This document shows positions 5,290-11,549 of a stretch of 12,616 bases of DNA, in pieces. The position numbers and the translations under genes are program-made. This DNA comes from a bacterium (lineage in GTDB: Bacteria > Patescibacteriota > Minisyncoccia > UBA6257 > 2-01-FULL-56-20). The DNA lies in assembly GCA_021780545.1 (NCBI GenBank), contig JAJXYP010000048.1:1-12616 (forward strand), written 5' to 3'. Each line of letters starts with the position of its first letter. The stretch's first letter is position 1. A model generated the notes under the pieces. It did not search any database. It was not told where the DNA came from and worked only from the letters and a program-made list of their open reading frames with translations.

Positions 5290-5622
5290 ATGTCACGTTC
5301 CACTAAAAAAGGCCCCTTCGTTGATCCGAAGCTTTTAGCGAAGGTCGCGAAACAGAAACCGGATCAGGGCGCGATCAAAACTTGGTCGCGGGCTTCCGAG
5401 GTTGCTCCCGAGATGGTTGGCTATGTTTTCGGCATCCATAACGGGCGTTCGTTTATCGAGGTCCGCGTGACCGAGGAGATGGTCGGGCACCGGCTTGGCG
5501 AATTTTCGCCGACGCGGAAATTCACGCGGCACGGCGGCAAGATGCAAAAAGAGCTTGAATTGAAGGCGGCGGAAACGCAAAAAGCGCAGGCCCAGGCCGC
5601 CAAAGAGGCTCCCAAAAAATAA
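5290..5622 (+). CDS. rpsS: 30S ribosomal protein S19 (uS19) with C-terminal tail
   Basis: The first 85 or so residues are standard S19: SRSTKKGPFVDPKLL, IKTWSRASEV with P, VGYVFGIHNGRSFIEV, EEMVGHRLGEFSPTRKF and RHGGK. S19 forms a complex with S13 at the top of the 30S head. The protein is 110 residues, against about 92 usually: an Ala/Lys/Glu/Gln-rich tail from about 90 (KELELKAAETQKAQAQAAKEA) is added and looks helical and charged. The start lies in CATCATCACCATG without any purine-rich site. Confidence 0.95.
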   Translation: MSRSTKKGPFVDPKLLAKVAKQKPDQGAIKTWSRASEVAPEMVGYVFGIHNGRSFIEVRVTEEMVGHRLGEFSPTRKFTRHGGKMQKELELKAAETQKAQAQAAKEAPKK

Positions 5623-5639
5623 CGAAACAAGAAACCGCC

Positions 5640-6164
5640 ATGGCAACCATGAAACAACAGACGGCAAAACTCCGGTATCTCCGGATCGCCCCGCGCAAAA
5701 CGCGGAGCGTTGCGGATCTGATCCGCGGCCTGCGCGTCGACGAAGCCGAGGCCCAGCTCATGGTGCAGCGCCGCCGTCCGGCGAAGGCGCTCCTGAAGCT
5801 CTTGCGTTCCGCGGTTGCGAATGCTAAAAACAACAAGCTGAATCCGGATCATCTGTTCGTGTCCGAAATCCGCGTCGACGGGGGGCCGATGCTGAAACGC
5901 TACCTGCCCCGCGCCCGAGGTTCGGCGTCGCCGATTCAGAAGAAGATGAGCCATATTTCCATTACGCTCGGCGTTAATGAAAATCTGAAGCCGATTTACC
6001 GGATCGTGGTGCCGAAGAAGACGAAACTCCCGCCCGATCAGGGTCCGCATCCAGCGAAGAAAGCGCCGAAGCCGAAGCAGGAACCCGGCAATTATGAGCC
6101 GAAAAAACAGCAGAATTTCTTCAAGCGGATGTTTGGCCGTAAAGCCGGCATGGGTAACGGATAA
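5640..6164 (+). CDS. rplV: 50S ribosomal protein L22 (uL22) with long C-terminal extension
   Basis: Residues 1-112 are the L22 core: LRYLRIAPRKTRSVADLIRG, the RRPAKALLKLLRSAVANA helix, the tunnel-lining loop with GPMLKRYLPRARGSASPI, and SHISITL. L22 touches all domains of 23S rRNA and its loop narrows the exit tunnel. At 174 residues it is about 60 longer than usual. The extension (113-174) has a Pro/Lys-rich part (PPDQGPHPAKKAPKPKQEP) and ends in an aromatic, basic stretch NFFKRMFGRKAG. ATG 5649 is a possible alternative start (MKQQTAK). The preferred start 5640 is in GCCATGG context. Confidence 0.95.
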   Translation: MATMKQQTAKLRYLRIAPRKTRSVADLIRGLRVDEAEAQLMVQRRRPAKALLKLLRSAVANAKNNKLNPDHLFVSEIRVDGGPMLKRYLPRARGSASPIQKKMSHISITLGVNENLKPIYRIVVPKKTKLPPDQGPHPAKKAPKPKQEPGNYEPKKQQNFFKRMFGRKAGMGNG

Positions 6165-6173
6165 ATAGCAACT

Positions 6174-6869
6174 ATGGGACAAAAAATCAATCCAAATTCA
6201 TATCGCTTGGGAATCGTCAGGAACTGGCCGGTGCGCTGGTTTCTTAAGGACGGATATGTGAAATATCTTCAGGAAGACGAGGCGATTCGCCGCGTCATCC
6301 GCGAAAAGATCGGTCTTGCCGGAATCGCCGCGGTTGAGATCGAGCGCACTCAGGGGAACCTCCGTATTTTTATAAAAGCGGCCCGGCCGGGCCTCATCAT
6401 CGGTCGCGGCGGCAAGGGGATGGACGAACTCAACAAAGCGATTGCCGATGCGCTTCGCAAGGTTCGGAAGACGAAGCAGGCGATTCCGCTTTCGGTGAAT
6501 GTGGAAGAGCTGAAGCGCTCAGAGGTTTCCGCGGTATACGTCGCCCAGCAGGCGGCATGGGACTTGGAACGCCGCATGCCATTCCGCCGGACGATGAAGA
6601 AATATCTGGAACAGATGATGCAGAACCGCGACGTAAAGGGCGCGAAGATCGCGATGGGAGGGCGGCTTGACGGAAACGAAATCGCCCGCCGAGAATTCCT
6701 TTCGAAGGGCGCGCTGCCGCTTCAGACGCTTCGCGCAGACATCGATTACGGGCGCGCAACCGCAAAGACGACTTACGGCACGATTGGCATCCGCGTCTGG
6801 GTTTACAAAGGAGAGATTTTTACGAAAGATATCAAGGAAAAAGGTCAGGCCGAATCGAAGCGCCGCTAG
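6174..6869 (+). CDS. rpsC: 30S ribosomal protein S3 (uS3)
   Basis: The 231-residue protein begins MGQKINPNSYRLGI, the conserved S3 start. It has the KH RNA-binding domain with GRGGKG at residues 77-82, then the C-terminal domain (GRLDGNEIARREF, LPLQTLRADIDYG, TTYGTIGIRVWVYKGE). S3 forms part of the mRNA entry channel and its helicase with S4 and S5. The start follows the rplV stop by 9 nt; upstream TAGCAACTATG has no Shine-Dalgarno site. Confidence 0.97.
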   Translation: MGQKINPNSYRLGIVRNWPVRWFLKDGYVKYLQEDEAIRRVIREKIGLAGIAAVEIERTQGNLRIFIKAARPGLIIGRGGKGMDELNKAIADALRKVRKTKQAIPLSVNVEELKRSEVSAVYVAQQAAWDLERRMPFRRTMKKYLEQMMQNRDVKGAKIAMGGRLDGNEIARREFLSKGALPLQTLRADIDYGRATAKTTYGTIGIRVWVYKGEIFTKDIKEKGQAESKRR

Positions 6870-6878
6870 CCAATCGCC

Positions 6879-7289
6879 ATGCTGATACCGAAAAAAGTAA
6901 AACATCGCAAATGGCAGAAAGGACGCTCGAAGGGGCGCCTGGTTGAGACGCGGGGCCTGAAACTGAATTACGGTTCGTTTGGCTTGAAGGCTGACGGCGC
7001 CGCGTGGATGACGTCGCGCCAGATCGAGGCCGCCCGCAAAACGATCACGAATTTCCTCAAGCGCCGCGGCCGGCTCTGGATCCGTATTTTCCCCGACAAA
7101 CCGATCACGCTTCAGGCTCCGGAGAAAACACTCGGCGGAGGCAAGGGCAGCGTCGACCATTACGTGTTCCCGGTTCGTCCCGGCCGCATTCTTTTTGAAA
7201 TTGACGGCGTCGATGCCGAAACCGCGAAAGAGGCGTTGCGCCGGGCCGCTTATAAACTGCCGATGAAGAGTCGCGTGATAACCAAGTAA
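6879..7289 (+). CDS. rplP: 50S ribosomal protein L16 (uL16)
   Basis: This is a 136-residue L16: MLIPKKVKHRKWQKGR at the start, GSFGLKA, TSRQIEAARKTI, WIRIFPDKPIT and the closing AAYKLPMKSRVITK all match. L16 helps position tRNA in the A site and is a late 50S assembly factor. The usual arginine before MGxGKG (Arg81 in E. coli, hydroxylated there by the RoxA/YcfD oxygenase) aligns with T84, and the loop reads TLGGGKG. The start is in CGCCATG context, 9 nt after the rpsC stop. Confidence 0.96.
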   Translation: MLIPKKVKHRKWQKGRSKGRLVETRGLKLNYGSFGLKADGAAWMTSRQIEAARKTITNFLKRRGRLWIRIFPDKPITLQAPEKTLGGGKGSVDHYVFPVRPGRILFEIDGVDAETAKEALRRAAYKLPMKSRVITK

Positions 7290-7290
7290 T

Positions 7291-7491
7291 ATGAAAAAGA
7301 AAGATATCCAGGAATTGAAAAACAAGCCGGACGCCGAGCTCGAGCGCCTGATTCAGGATGGCAGCACTGAACTCCGGACGATGCGATTTGACTTGGCGGC
7401 CGGAAAAGTGAAAGATATATCGAAGGTTCGGGAACTTAGAAAGCGGATTGCGCGGATGCATACGTTTCTCCGCGAGCGCAAAACTTCGTAA
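7291..7491 (+). CDS. rpmC: 50S ribosomal protein L29 (uL29)
   Basis: A 66-residue two-helix protein with the L29 pattern: KKDIQELKNKPDAELERLI, then ELRTMRFDLAAGKVKDISKVRELRKRIARM, including the usual LRxxxFdxaxgqlxdxxxixxxrkxIAR signature. L29 sits at the tunnel exit beside L23 and takes part in SRP and trigger-factor docking. The ATG starts 1 nt after the rplP TAA. It lies in its expected place between L16 and S17. Confidence 0.95.
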   Translation: MKKKDIQELKNKPDAELERLIQDGSTELRTMRFDLAAGKVKDISKVRELRKRIARMHTFLRERKTS

Positions 7492-7496
7492 CGACC

Positions 7497-7769
7497 ATGG
7501 CTAACAAAGAAACGAAAATCAGAAAAATCGTCGGCGTCGTAGTATCCGACAAAATGAACAAGACCCGGGTGGTCTCGGTTTCGCGTCTGAAAAAGCACCC
7601 GAAATACCTGAAGTATTATCGGACGACGTCGAAATTCAAAGTTCACGACGAGACCAACGAATACAAGACGGGAGACACCGTGATCATCGAGGAAACCCGC
7701 CCGCTGTCGCGCGAAAAGCGCTGGCGTATCACGGGAAAAGTCGCGAAACCCGGAACCAGCCGGACATAA
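7497..7769 (+). CDS. rpsQ: 30S ribosomal protein S17 (uS17)
   Basis: 90 residues with the S17 OB-fold: RKIVGVVVSDKMNKTRVVSV, KHPKYLKYYRTTSKFKVHDE, and the YKTGDTVIIEETRPLSREKRWRI motif. S17 is a primary binder of 16S rRNA in the body of the small subunit. The start codon is in CGACCATGG context, 5 nt after the rpmC stop, with no Shine-Dalgarno site. Confidence 0.97.
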   Translation: MANKETKIRKIVGVVVSDKMNKTRVVSVSRLKKHPKYLKYYRTTSKFKVHDETNEYKTGDTVIIEETRPLSREKRWRITGKVAKPGTSRT

Positions 7770-7775
7770 CGAGCT

Positions 7776-8144
7776 ATGATTCAAGAACGATCCATTTTAA
7801 AAGTGGCGGATAATTCGGGCGCGAAATTCGTCCGCTGTTTTCGCATCCTCGGCGGGACACGGCATCGCTACGCAGGCGTCGGCGACGTGGTTGTGGCATC
7901 GGTGCAGTCCGCCGAACCCCGCAAGAACGTCAAGAAGAAAGATGTGGTTAAAGTGCTCGTTGTGCGGACCAAGAACGCCGTCCGTCGCAGGGATGGTTCC
8001 TATGTCCGGTTCGACGAGAACGCCGTCGTGCTGATTGACGCCAAAAAGGAACCGGTCGCGACGCGCATTTTCGGGCCGCTTCCCCGCGAGCTCAAGGAAA
8101 AAGGTTTCGAGAAACTGATGACGATGGCGGAGGAAATCGTCTAA
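7776..8144 (+). CDS. rplN: 50S ribosomal protein L14 (uL14)
   Basis: The 122-residue length is exactly typical. MIQERSILKVADNSGAK at the start, RCFRILGG, the VGDVVVASV strand, GSYVRFDENAVVLI and the closing ARIFGPLPRELKEKG-type segment (here TRIFGPLPRELKEKG, then KLMTMAEEIV) are the family signatures. L14 forms intersubunit bridges with L19 and is the binding site of the silencing factor RsfS in other bacteria. The start follows the rpsQ stop after 6 nt. Confidence 0.98.
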   Translation: MIQERSILKVADNSGAKFVRCFRILGGTRHRYAGVGDVVVASVQSAEPRKNVKKKDVVKVLVVRTKNAVRRRDGSYVRFDENAVVLIDAKKEPVATRIFGPLPRELKEKGFEKLMTMAEEIV

Positions 8145-8154
8145 AAGCACTATT

Positions 8155-8460
8155 ATGAAATTACGCAAAGGCGACACGGTGAAAATTCTTTCGGGCAAAG
8201 ATCGCGGCAAGATCGGGACGATTTTGCGCGCCATTCCGACGGAGGAGCGGATTGTCGTGGATGGCCTGAATCTGTTCAAGAAACGCTCGCGGCCCCGCCG
8301 TGAAGGCGAGAAGGGCCAAACGGTGCTGGTGCCGCGGCCAATGCCGGCGGCGAAGGTGATGCTGGTCTGTACGAGCTGCAAAGAGCCGACCCGCGTCGGC
8401 AGCCGTATGGATGGCGCGAAAAAGGTTCGATATTGCAAAAAATGCAAGGCCGCCATTTAA
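8155..8460 (+). CDS. rplX: 50S ribosomal protein L24 (uL24), zinc-ribbon type
   Basis: 101 residues. The N-terminal KOW region is clear (KGDTVKILSGKDRGKIGTIL, residues 5-24), followed by EERIVVDGLNLFKK. The C-terminal part carries four cysteines, C72/C75 and C94/C97, as CTSC and CKKC, which suggests a bound zinc ion as in many, but not all, bacterial L24 proteins. L24 starts 50S assembly at the 5' end of 23S rRNA. A GGAGG lies 21 nt before the ATG, too far for normal pairing, and falls within rplN. Confidence 0.96.
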   Translation: MKLRKGDTVKILSGKDRGKIGTILRAIPTEERIVVDGLNLFKKRSRPRREGEKGQTVLVPRPMPAAKVMLVCTSCKEPTRVGSRMDGAKKVRYCKKCKAAI

Positions 8461-8480
8461 CCGGGCAACCATTACGATCC

Positions 8481-9014
8481 ATGGAAAAAGCAAAATTACA
8501 TCAGCGCGCGGAACGGAAGGAAATCCGTAATCTGCTTGAAAAAGTTGTCGTCGACGCGGGCGTCGGCCGGCTTTCGCAGACGCCGAATTTCGAAGATAAG
8601 GTACTCGAGCAGGTGAAGCGCGATCTTGCTGCGATGACCGGGCAGGCGCCGCAAATCCGGCGCGCCAAGCAGTCGATCGCCGGTTTTAAGATCCGCGAAG
8701 GAGCTATCGTGGGTCTTCGCGTGACGCTGCGGAAAGAGAAAATGGTTGATTTTTTTGAGCGATTGATTACAATAGTGTTGCCTCGTGTCCGCGACTTCAA
8801 TGGCCTCGAGTTGTCGAATGTCGATCAGGGCGGCACGCTCAACCTCGGCATTCGCGAACAGTTTGTTTTTCCGGAAATTTCGCCGGAGCAGTCGCCGGTC
8901 GCATTCTCGATTGGCGTGAGCGCCGTACCGCGCGGGAGGGGACGGGAAGCCGCCCTTGAGACGTTACGCAAGCTGGGCGTTCCGCTAAAGAAAACAAAAG
9001 AGGCAAAAAGATAA
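8481..9014 (+). CDS. rplE: 50S ribosomal protein L5 (uL5)
   Basis: From ATG 8481 the protein has 177 residues, the normal L5 size. Features: KVVVDAGVGRLSQ, the TGQAPQIRRAKQSIAGFKIREGAIVGLRVTLR core with R-x-A-K-x-S-I-A-x-F-K-x-R-x-G, then FFERLITIVLPRVRDFNGL and the IREQFVFPEI motif. L5 binds 5S rRNA and contacts P-site tRNA. The reading frame stays open upstream to 8433, but this would overlap rplX by 28 nt and lacks L5 character, so 8481 is chosen (GATCCATGG). The normal family ending is followed by a short basic tail. Confidence 0.96.
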   Translation: MEKAKLHQRAERKEIRNLLEKVVVDAGVGRLSQTPNFEDKVLEQVKRDLAAMTGQAPQIRRAKQSIAGFKIREGAIVGLRVTLRKEKMVDFFERLITIVLPRVRDFNGLELSNVDQGGTLNLGIREQFVFPEISPEQSPVAFSIGVSAVPRGRGREAALETLRKLGVPLKKTKEAKR

Positions 9015-9029
9015 CCGTACCACAGCATT

Positions 9030-9215
9030 ATGGCAAAAGAATCCGTCATCGCGCGATCCAAGAAGAAGCCGAAGTTCAGCACCCGCATTGTCCGGCGCTG
9101 TTTCCGCTGCGGCCGTAAGCATGGCTATATCCGCGATTTCGGCCTTTGCCGCATCTGCTTCCGCGAAATGGCGACTAACCAGGAAATTCCGGGTGTAAAA
9201 AAAGCATCCTGGTAA
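9030..9215 (+). CDS. rpsN: 30S ribosomal protein S14, zinc-binding type Z (uS14)
   Basis: A 61-residue S14 with four cysteines, C24/C27 (CFRC) and C40/C43 (CRIC), the zinc-bound short form. The segments [24 protein letters not shown] and the C-terminal IPGVKKASW are the standard type Z signature. S14 binds late in the head of the 30S next to S3 and S10. It keeps the classical spc order between L5 and S8. The context is CAGCATTATGG with no Shine-Dalgarno site. Confidence 0.98.
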   Translation: MAKESVIARSKKKPKFSTRIVRRCFRCGRKHGYIRDFGLCRICFREMATNQEIPGVKKASW

Positions 9216-9229
9216 TCCGAATTTTCATC

Positions 9230-9601
9230 ATGTACTACCGATTACTTCCAGAAATAAAAAACGCCCTCGGCGCCCGCAAAGATCGGATGACATTTCCGTT
9301 TTCAAAAATGGACTACGCCGTGCTTCAGTCGCTCGCGGTTGCCGGCTACATCAAAAGCGTTGAAAAGGAATCGTCGGGCAAGCGGCCGGTGCTTGCCGTG
9401 AAGCTCGCCAAGCCTGGCACGGTGAACGATTTTCGGATCGTGAGCAAGCCAAGCCGGCACTTCTACGTCGATTTTCGGAGTCTGCGGCCGGTGAAGCAGG
9501 GGTTCGGCGTCGGCGTCCTTTCGACCCCGAAGGGAATCATGACCGACCGCGAAGCGCGCAAGCAGAAAATCGGCGGCGAATATCTTTTTGAAATCTGGTA
9601 A
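9230..9601 (+). CDS. rpsH: 30S ribosomal protein S8 (uS8), shortened N-terminus
   Basis: 123 residues against about 130 usually. It starts [17 protein letters not shown], so the common DPIADMLTRIRNA start is replaced by a shorter version, a form I associate with Patescibacteria. The C-terminal part is classic: [22 protein letters not shown] and [22 protein letters not shown]8 is a central organiser of the 30S body and in E. coli controls its own operon by binding its mRNA. The start follows the rpsN stop by 14 nt (TTTTCATCATG). Confidence 0.96.
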   Translation: MYYRLLPEIKNALGARKDRMTFPFSKMDYAVLQSLAVAGYIKSVEKESSGKRPVLAVKLAKPGTVNDFRIVSKPSRHFYVDFRSLRPVKQGFGVGVLSTPKGIMTDREARKQKIGGEYLFEIW

Positions 9602-9622
9602 TTTTTATCCGAACCAATCACC

Positions 9623-10162
9623 ATGTCGCGTCTCATCAAGAAATCAATTCCATTACCCCCGGGCGTCACGGTATCCGTGGGTGCCGGTTCGGCGTCGGTC
9701 AAGGGCGCGAAAGGAGAGCTCTCCGTGAAACTGCCGGTTGGAGCCGACGTTTCCGTGAACGGCGAGATGATAACCGTCGCGCCATCAGCCGGTTCGGCCT
9801 CCACGGCGCCGGCGGGCACGGCTTGGTCTCTGCTCCGGAACGCGACCGAAGGCGTGAGCGCGGGCTTTTCCAAAGTTTTGGAAATTGAGGGCGTCGGATT
9901 CCGCGCCGCCATCGAAGGGAAAGATTTGGTGCTTTACTTGGGGTATGCGCTTCCGATCCGCATGCCGATCGCGCCGGGCGCGACGGTCGCGGTTGAAAAG
10001 AGCACGATCACGGTTTCGGGCATCGACAAGGAACTTGTAGGGCGCGTGGCGGCGGAAATTCGGGCGTTCAAAAAACCCGAACCGTATAAGGGCAAGGGCA
10101 TTCATTACCGCGGCGAGATCATCCGTCGCAAGGTCGGCAAGAAAGCGGGCACCGCATCGTAG
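9623..10162 (+). CDS. rplF: 50S ribosomal protein L6 (uL6)
   Basis: 179 residues, the typical length, made of the two related L6 domains. Signatures: SRLIKKSIPLPPGV at the start, SVKGAKGELSVKLP, VLEIEGVGFRAAIEGKDLVLYLGY in the middle and EIRAFKKPEPYKGKGIHYRGE near the end. L6 lies by the factor-binding site of the 50S, near the sarcin-ricin loop. The start context is CCAATCACCATG, 21 nt after rpsH; no purine-rich site. Confidence 0.97.
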   Translation: MSRLIKKSIPLPPGVTVSVGAGSASVKGAKGELSVKLPVGADVSVNGEMITVAPSAGSASTAPAGTAWSLLRNATEGVSAGFSKVLEIEGVGFRAAIEGKDLVLYLGYALPIRMPIAPGATVAVEKSTITVSGIDKELVGRVAAEIRAFKKPEPYKGKGIHYRGEIIRRKVGKKAGTAS

Positions 10163-10187
10163 CGTTGTTTTATCTCTCATCATTACC

Positions 10188-10577
10188 ATGAACCAGCGCA
10201 AAAGACTCAATCGCAGCAAGGCCCAGCGGATCGGCCGCGTCCGCGCCGTGATTTCGGGTACCGCCGATCGGCCGCGACTCGTTGTTAATCGTACTAATCG
10301 GTATCTCTATGCGCAGCTTATCGATGACGCGAAAGGCCGCACGTTGGTCGCGGTCTCGAATGCGGCCGCGAGGAAATCCGGAGGCGTGAAAACCGCCGTC
10401 AAAACGGATACGAAGGCGACCAAAAGCGACCAGGCATTCACGCTCGGAGAGCAGATGGCGAAGCGCGCCGCGGAAAAGGGCATTGCGCGCGCGGTCTTCG
10501 ACCGGCGCTCGTACCGGTTCCATGGCCGGGTGAAGCGTTTTGCGGAAGGTGCCCAAAAAGGAGGATTAAAGATATAA
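10188..10577 (+). CDS. rplR: 50S ribosomal protein L18 (uL18)
   Basis: 129 residues, slightly longer than the usual 110-120. It matches L18 in RPRLVVNRTNRYLYAQLIDD, the TLVAVSNAA strand, GEQMAKRAAEKGI and the end VFDRRSYRFHGRVKRFAEGA + GL. L18 brings 5S rRNA to the large subunit together with L5. The extra length lies in a Lys/Thr/Ala-rich loop around residues 63-81. The start follows rplF after 25 nt, one of the wider gaps in the operon, with TCATCATTACCATG before the coding region. Confidence 0.96.
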   Translation: MNQRKRLNRSKAQRIGRVRAVISGTADRPRLVVNRTNRYLYAQLIDDAKGRTLVAVSNAAARKSGGVKTAVKTDTKATKSDQAFTLGEQMAKRAAEKGIARAVFDRRSYRFHGRVKRFAEGAQKGGLKI

Positions 10578-10578
10578 T
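10573..10578 (+). promoter_or_regulatory. TATAAT box 7 nt before rpsE (possible internal promoter)
   Basis: A perfect TATAAT overlaps the stop codon of rplR and ends 7 nt before the ATG at 10586, the same geometry as the uppP -10 box. There is no TGn extension and no -35 box at the proper distance, so it may be chance. Confidence 0.25.
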
Positions 10579-10585
10579 TACCATC

Positions 10586-11095
10586 ATGCCTATGCCATCC
10601 ACCATGCCACGATCGCCGCGTCGGCCGGGACACCGGCCGGCGTCCGCGCGGCCGGTTGTCAAAGAGGAATTCAAGGAAAAAGTGCTCGACATGCGCCGCG
10701 TGACGCGCGTGGTCGCCGGCGGCAAGCGATTCCGTTTCCGCTGCACCATCGTTCTCGGCGACGAGCGCGGCCGAGTCGGCATCGGGATCGCAAAAGGAGT
10801 CGATGTTCAACAGGCAATTGGAAAAGCGAAGGCTGACGCGAAGAAAAATATCATTACGATCAATCTGAAGGATCAGCGGACGATTTCGCACGAAGTCATT
10901 GCGAAGTACAGCGCGGCGAAAGTGCTCCTCAAGCCGGCGAGCGCCGGTCACGGTCTTCGGGCCGGCGGCTCGGTCCGCGTCGTGCTCGCGTTCGCGGGCG
11001 TGAAAGATGGTACGGCGAAGATCCTCGGCCGCACACCGAACAAGCTGACGAACGCGATGGCCACCGTCGCGGCGCTGAAAAACCTCAAAGCATAA
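10586..11095 (+). CDS. rpsE: 30S ribosomal protein S5 (uS5)
   Basis: 169 residues. After a Pro/Arg-rich N-terminal region (about 1-25) comes the S5 double-stranded RNA binding domain: EEFKEKVLDMRRVTRVVAGGKRFRF, GDERGRVGIGIAKG, and later LLKPASAGHGLRAGG, RVVLAFAGVKD and the NKLTNAMATVAAL segment. S5 forms part of the mRNA helicase and of the accuracy centre with S4 and S12. Three in-frame ATGs (10586, 10592, 10604) lie close together, the first and third after TC and CC; the first is used here, but the true start is uncertain. A GGAGG lies 21 nt upstream, too far to act normally. Confidence 0.95.
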   Translation: MPMPSTMPRSPRRPGHRPASARPVVKEEFKEKVLDMRRVTRVVAGGKRFRFRCTIVLGDERGRVGIGIAKGVDVQQAIGKAKADAKKNIITINLKDQRTISHEVIAKYSAAKVLLKPASAGHGLRAGGSVRVVLAFAGVKDGTAKILGRTPNKLTNAMATVAALKNLKA

Positions 11096-11108
11096 CGTTC
11101 ACACCATC

Positions 11109-11549
11109 ATGAATCTCCATAAACTCCCCAAGAACCATAAGAAATCTCAACGCATCGGCCGCGGGGGCAAGCGCGGCACGACGGGCGGCCGCGGAACAAA
11201 GGGCCAGCGTTCGCGCGCCGGGCATCGCATCCGTCCGGCGGAACGCGATCTGATACTTCACCTGCCGAAACGGCGCGGCTTCCGCAATAAGCCGAAGACG
11301 GATCCGTCCCGGGTGATCAATCTTGGAGATCTTGCGGCGTCGCTCAAGTCGCTTGCCAAGGGGAGCGTTCCGGTCGAGCTGACGCACGAATTCCTCAAAA
11401 CCGCCGGGTTCATCGGCAAGAATTTCAAGGGAACGGTTAAAATCCTTGGCAATGGCGATATCGCCGCCGCCGTCTCCGTGAAAGGCATTGAAGTTTCCGC
11501 GGGCGCCCGCGCCAAAATCGAGAAGGCGGGCGGAACGATTGCGGCATGA
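11109..11549 (+). CDS. rplO: 50S ribosomal protein L15 (uL15)
   Basis: 146 residues with the flexible Gly/Arg/Lys-rich N-terminal arm (GRGGKRGTTGGRGTKGQRSRAG, residues 18-38) and the globular end (LPKRRGFRNK; VINLGDLA; VSVKGIEVSAGARAKIEKAGG). L15 is a late-assembling protein that reaches deep into 23S rRNA. It follows rpsE directly, with only 13 nt between, leaving no room for rpmD (L30). Its TGA overlaps the ATG of secY as ATGA, which suggests translational coupling. Confidence 0.97.
   Translation: MNLHKLPKNHKKSQRIGRGGKRGTTGGRGTKGQRSRAGHRIRPAERDLILHLPKRRGFRNKPKTDPSRVINLGDLAASLKSLAKGSVPVELTHEFLKTAGFIGKNFKGTVKILGNGDIAAAVSVKGIEVSAGARAKIEKAGGTIAA

Noticed and set aside
8129..8133. GGAGG before rplX as a Shine-Dalgarno site
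   Set aside because: It is 21 nt from the ATG and encodes part of the L14 C-terminus. The identical spacing at rpsE looks like coincidence.
8433..8480. Upstream start for L5 at 8433
   Set aside because: It would overlap the rplX 3' end by 28 nt and adds residues unlike L5; ATG 8481 gives the usual length.
10560..10564. GGAGG before rpsE as a Shine-Dalgarno site
   Set aside because: It is 21 nt from the first ATG (further from the other two) and is made by two Gly codons of L18.
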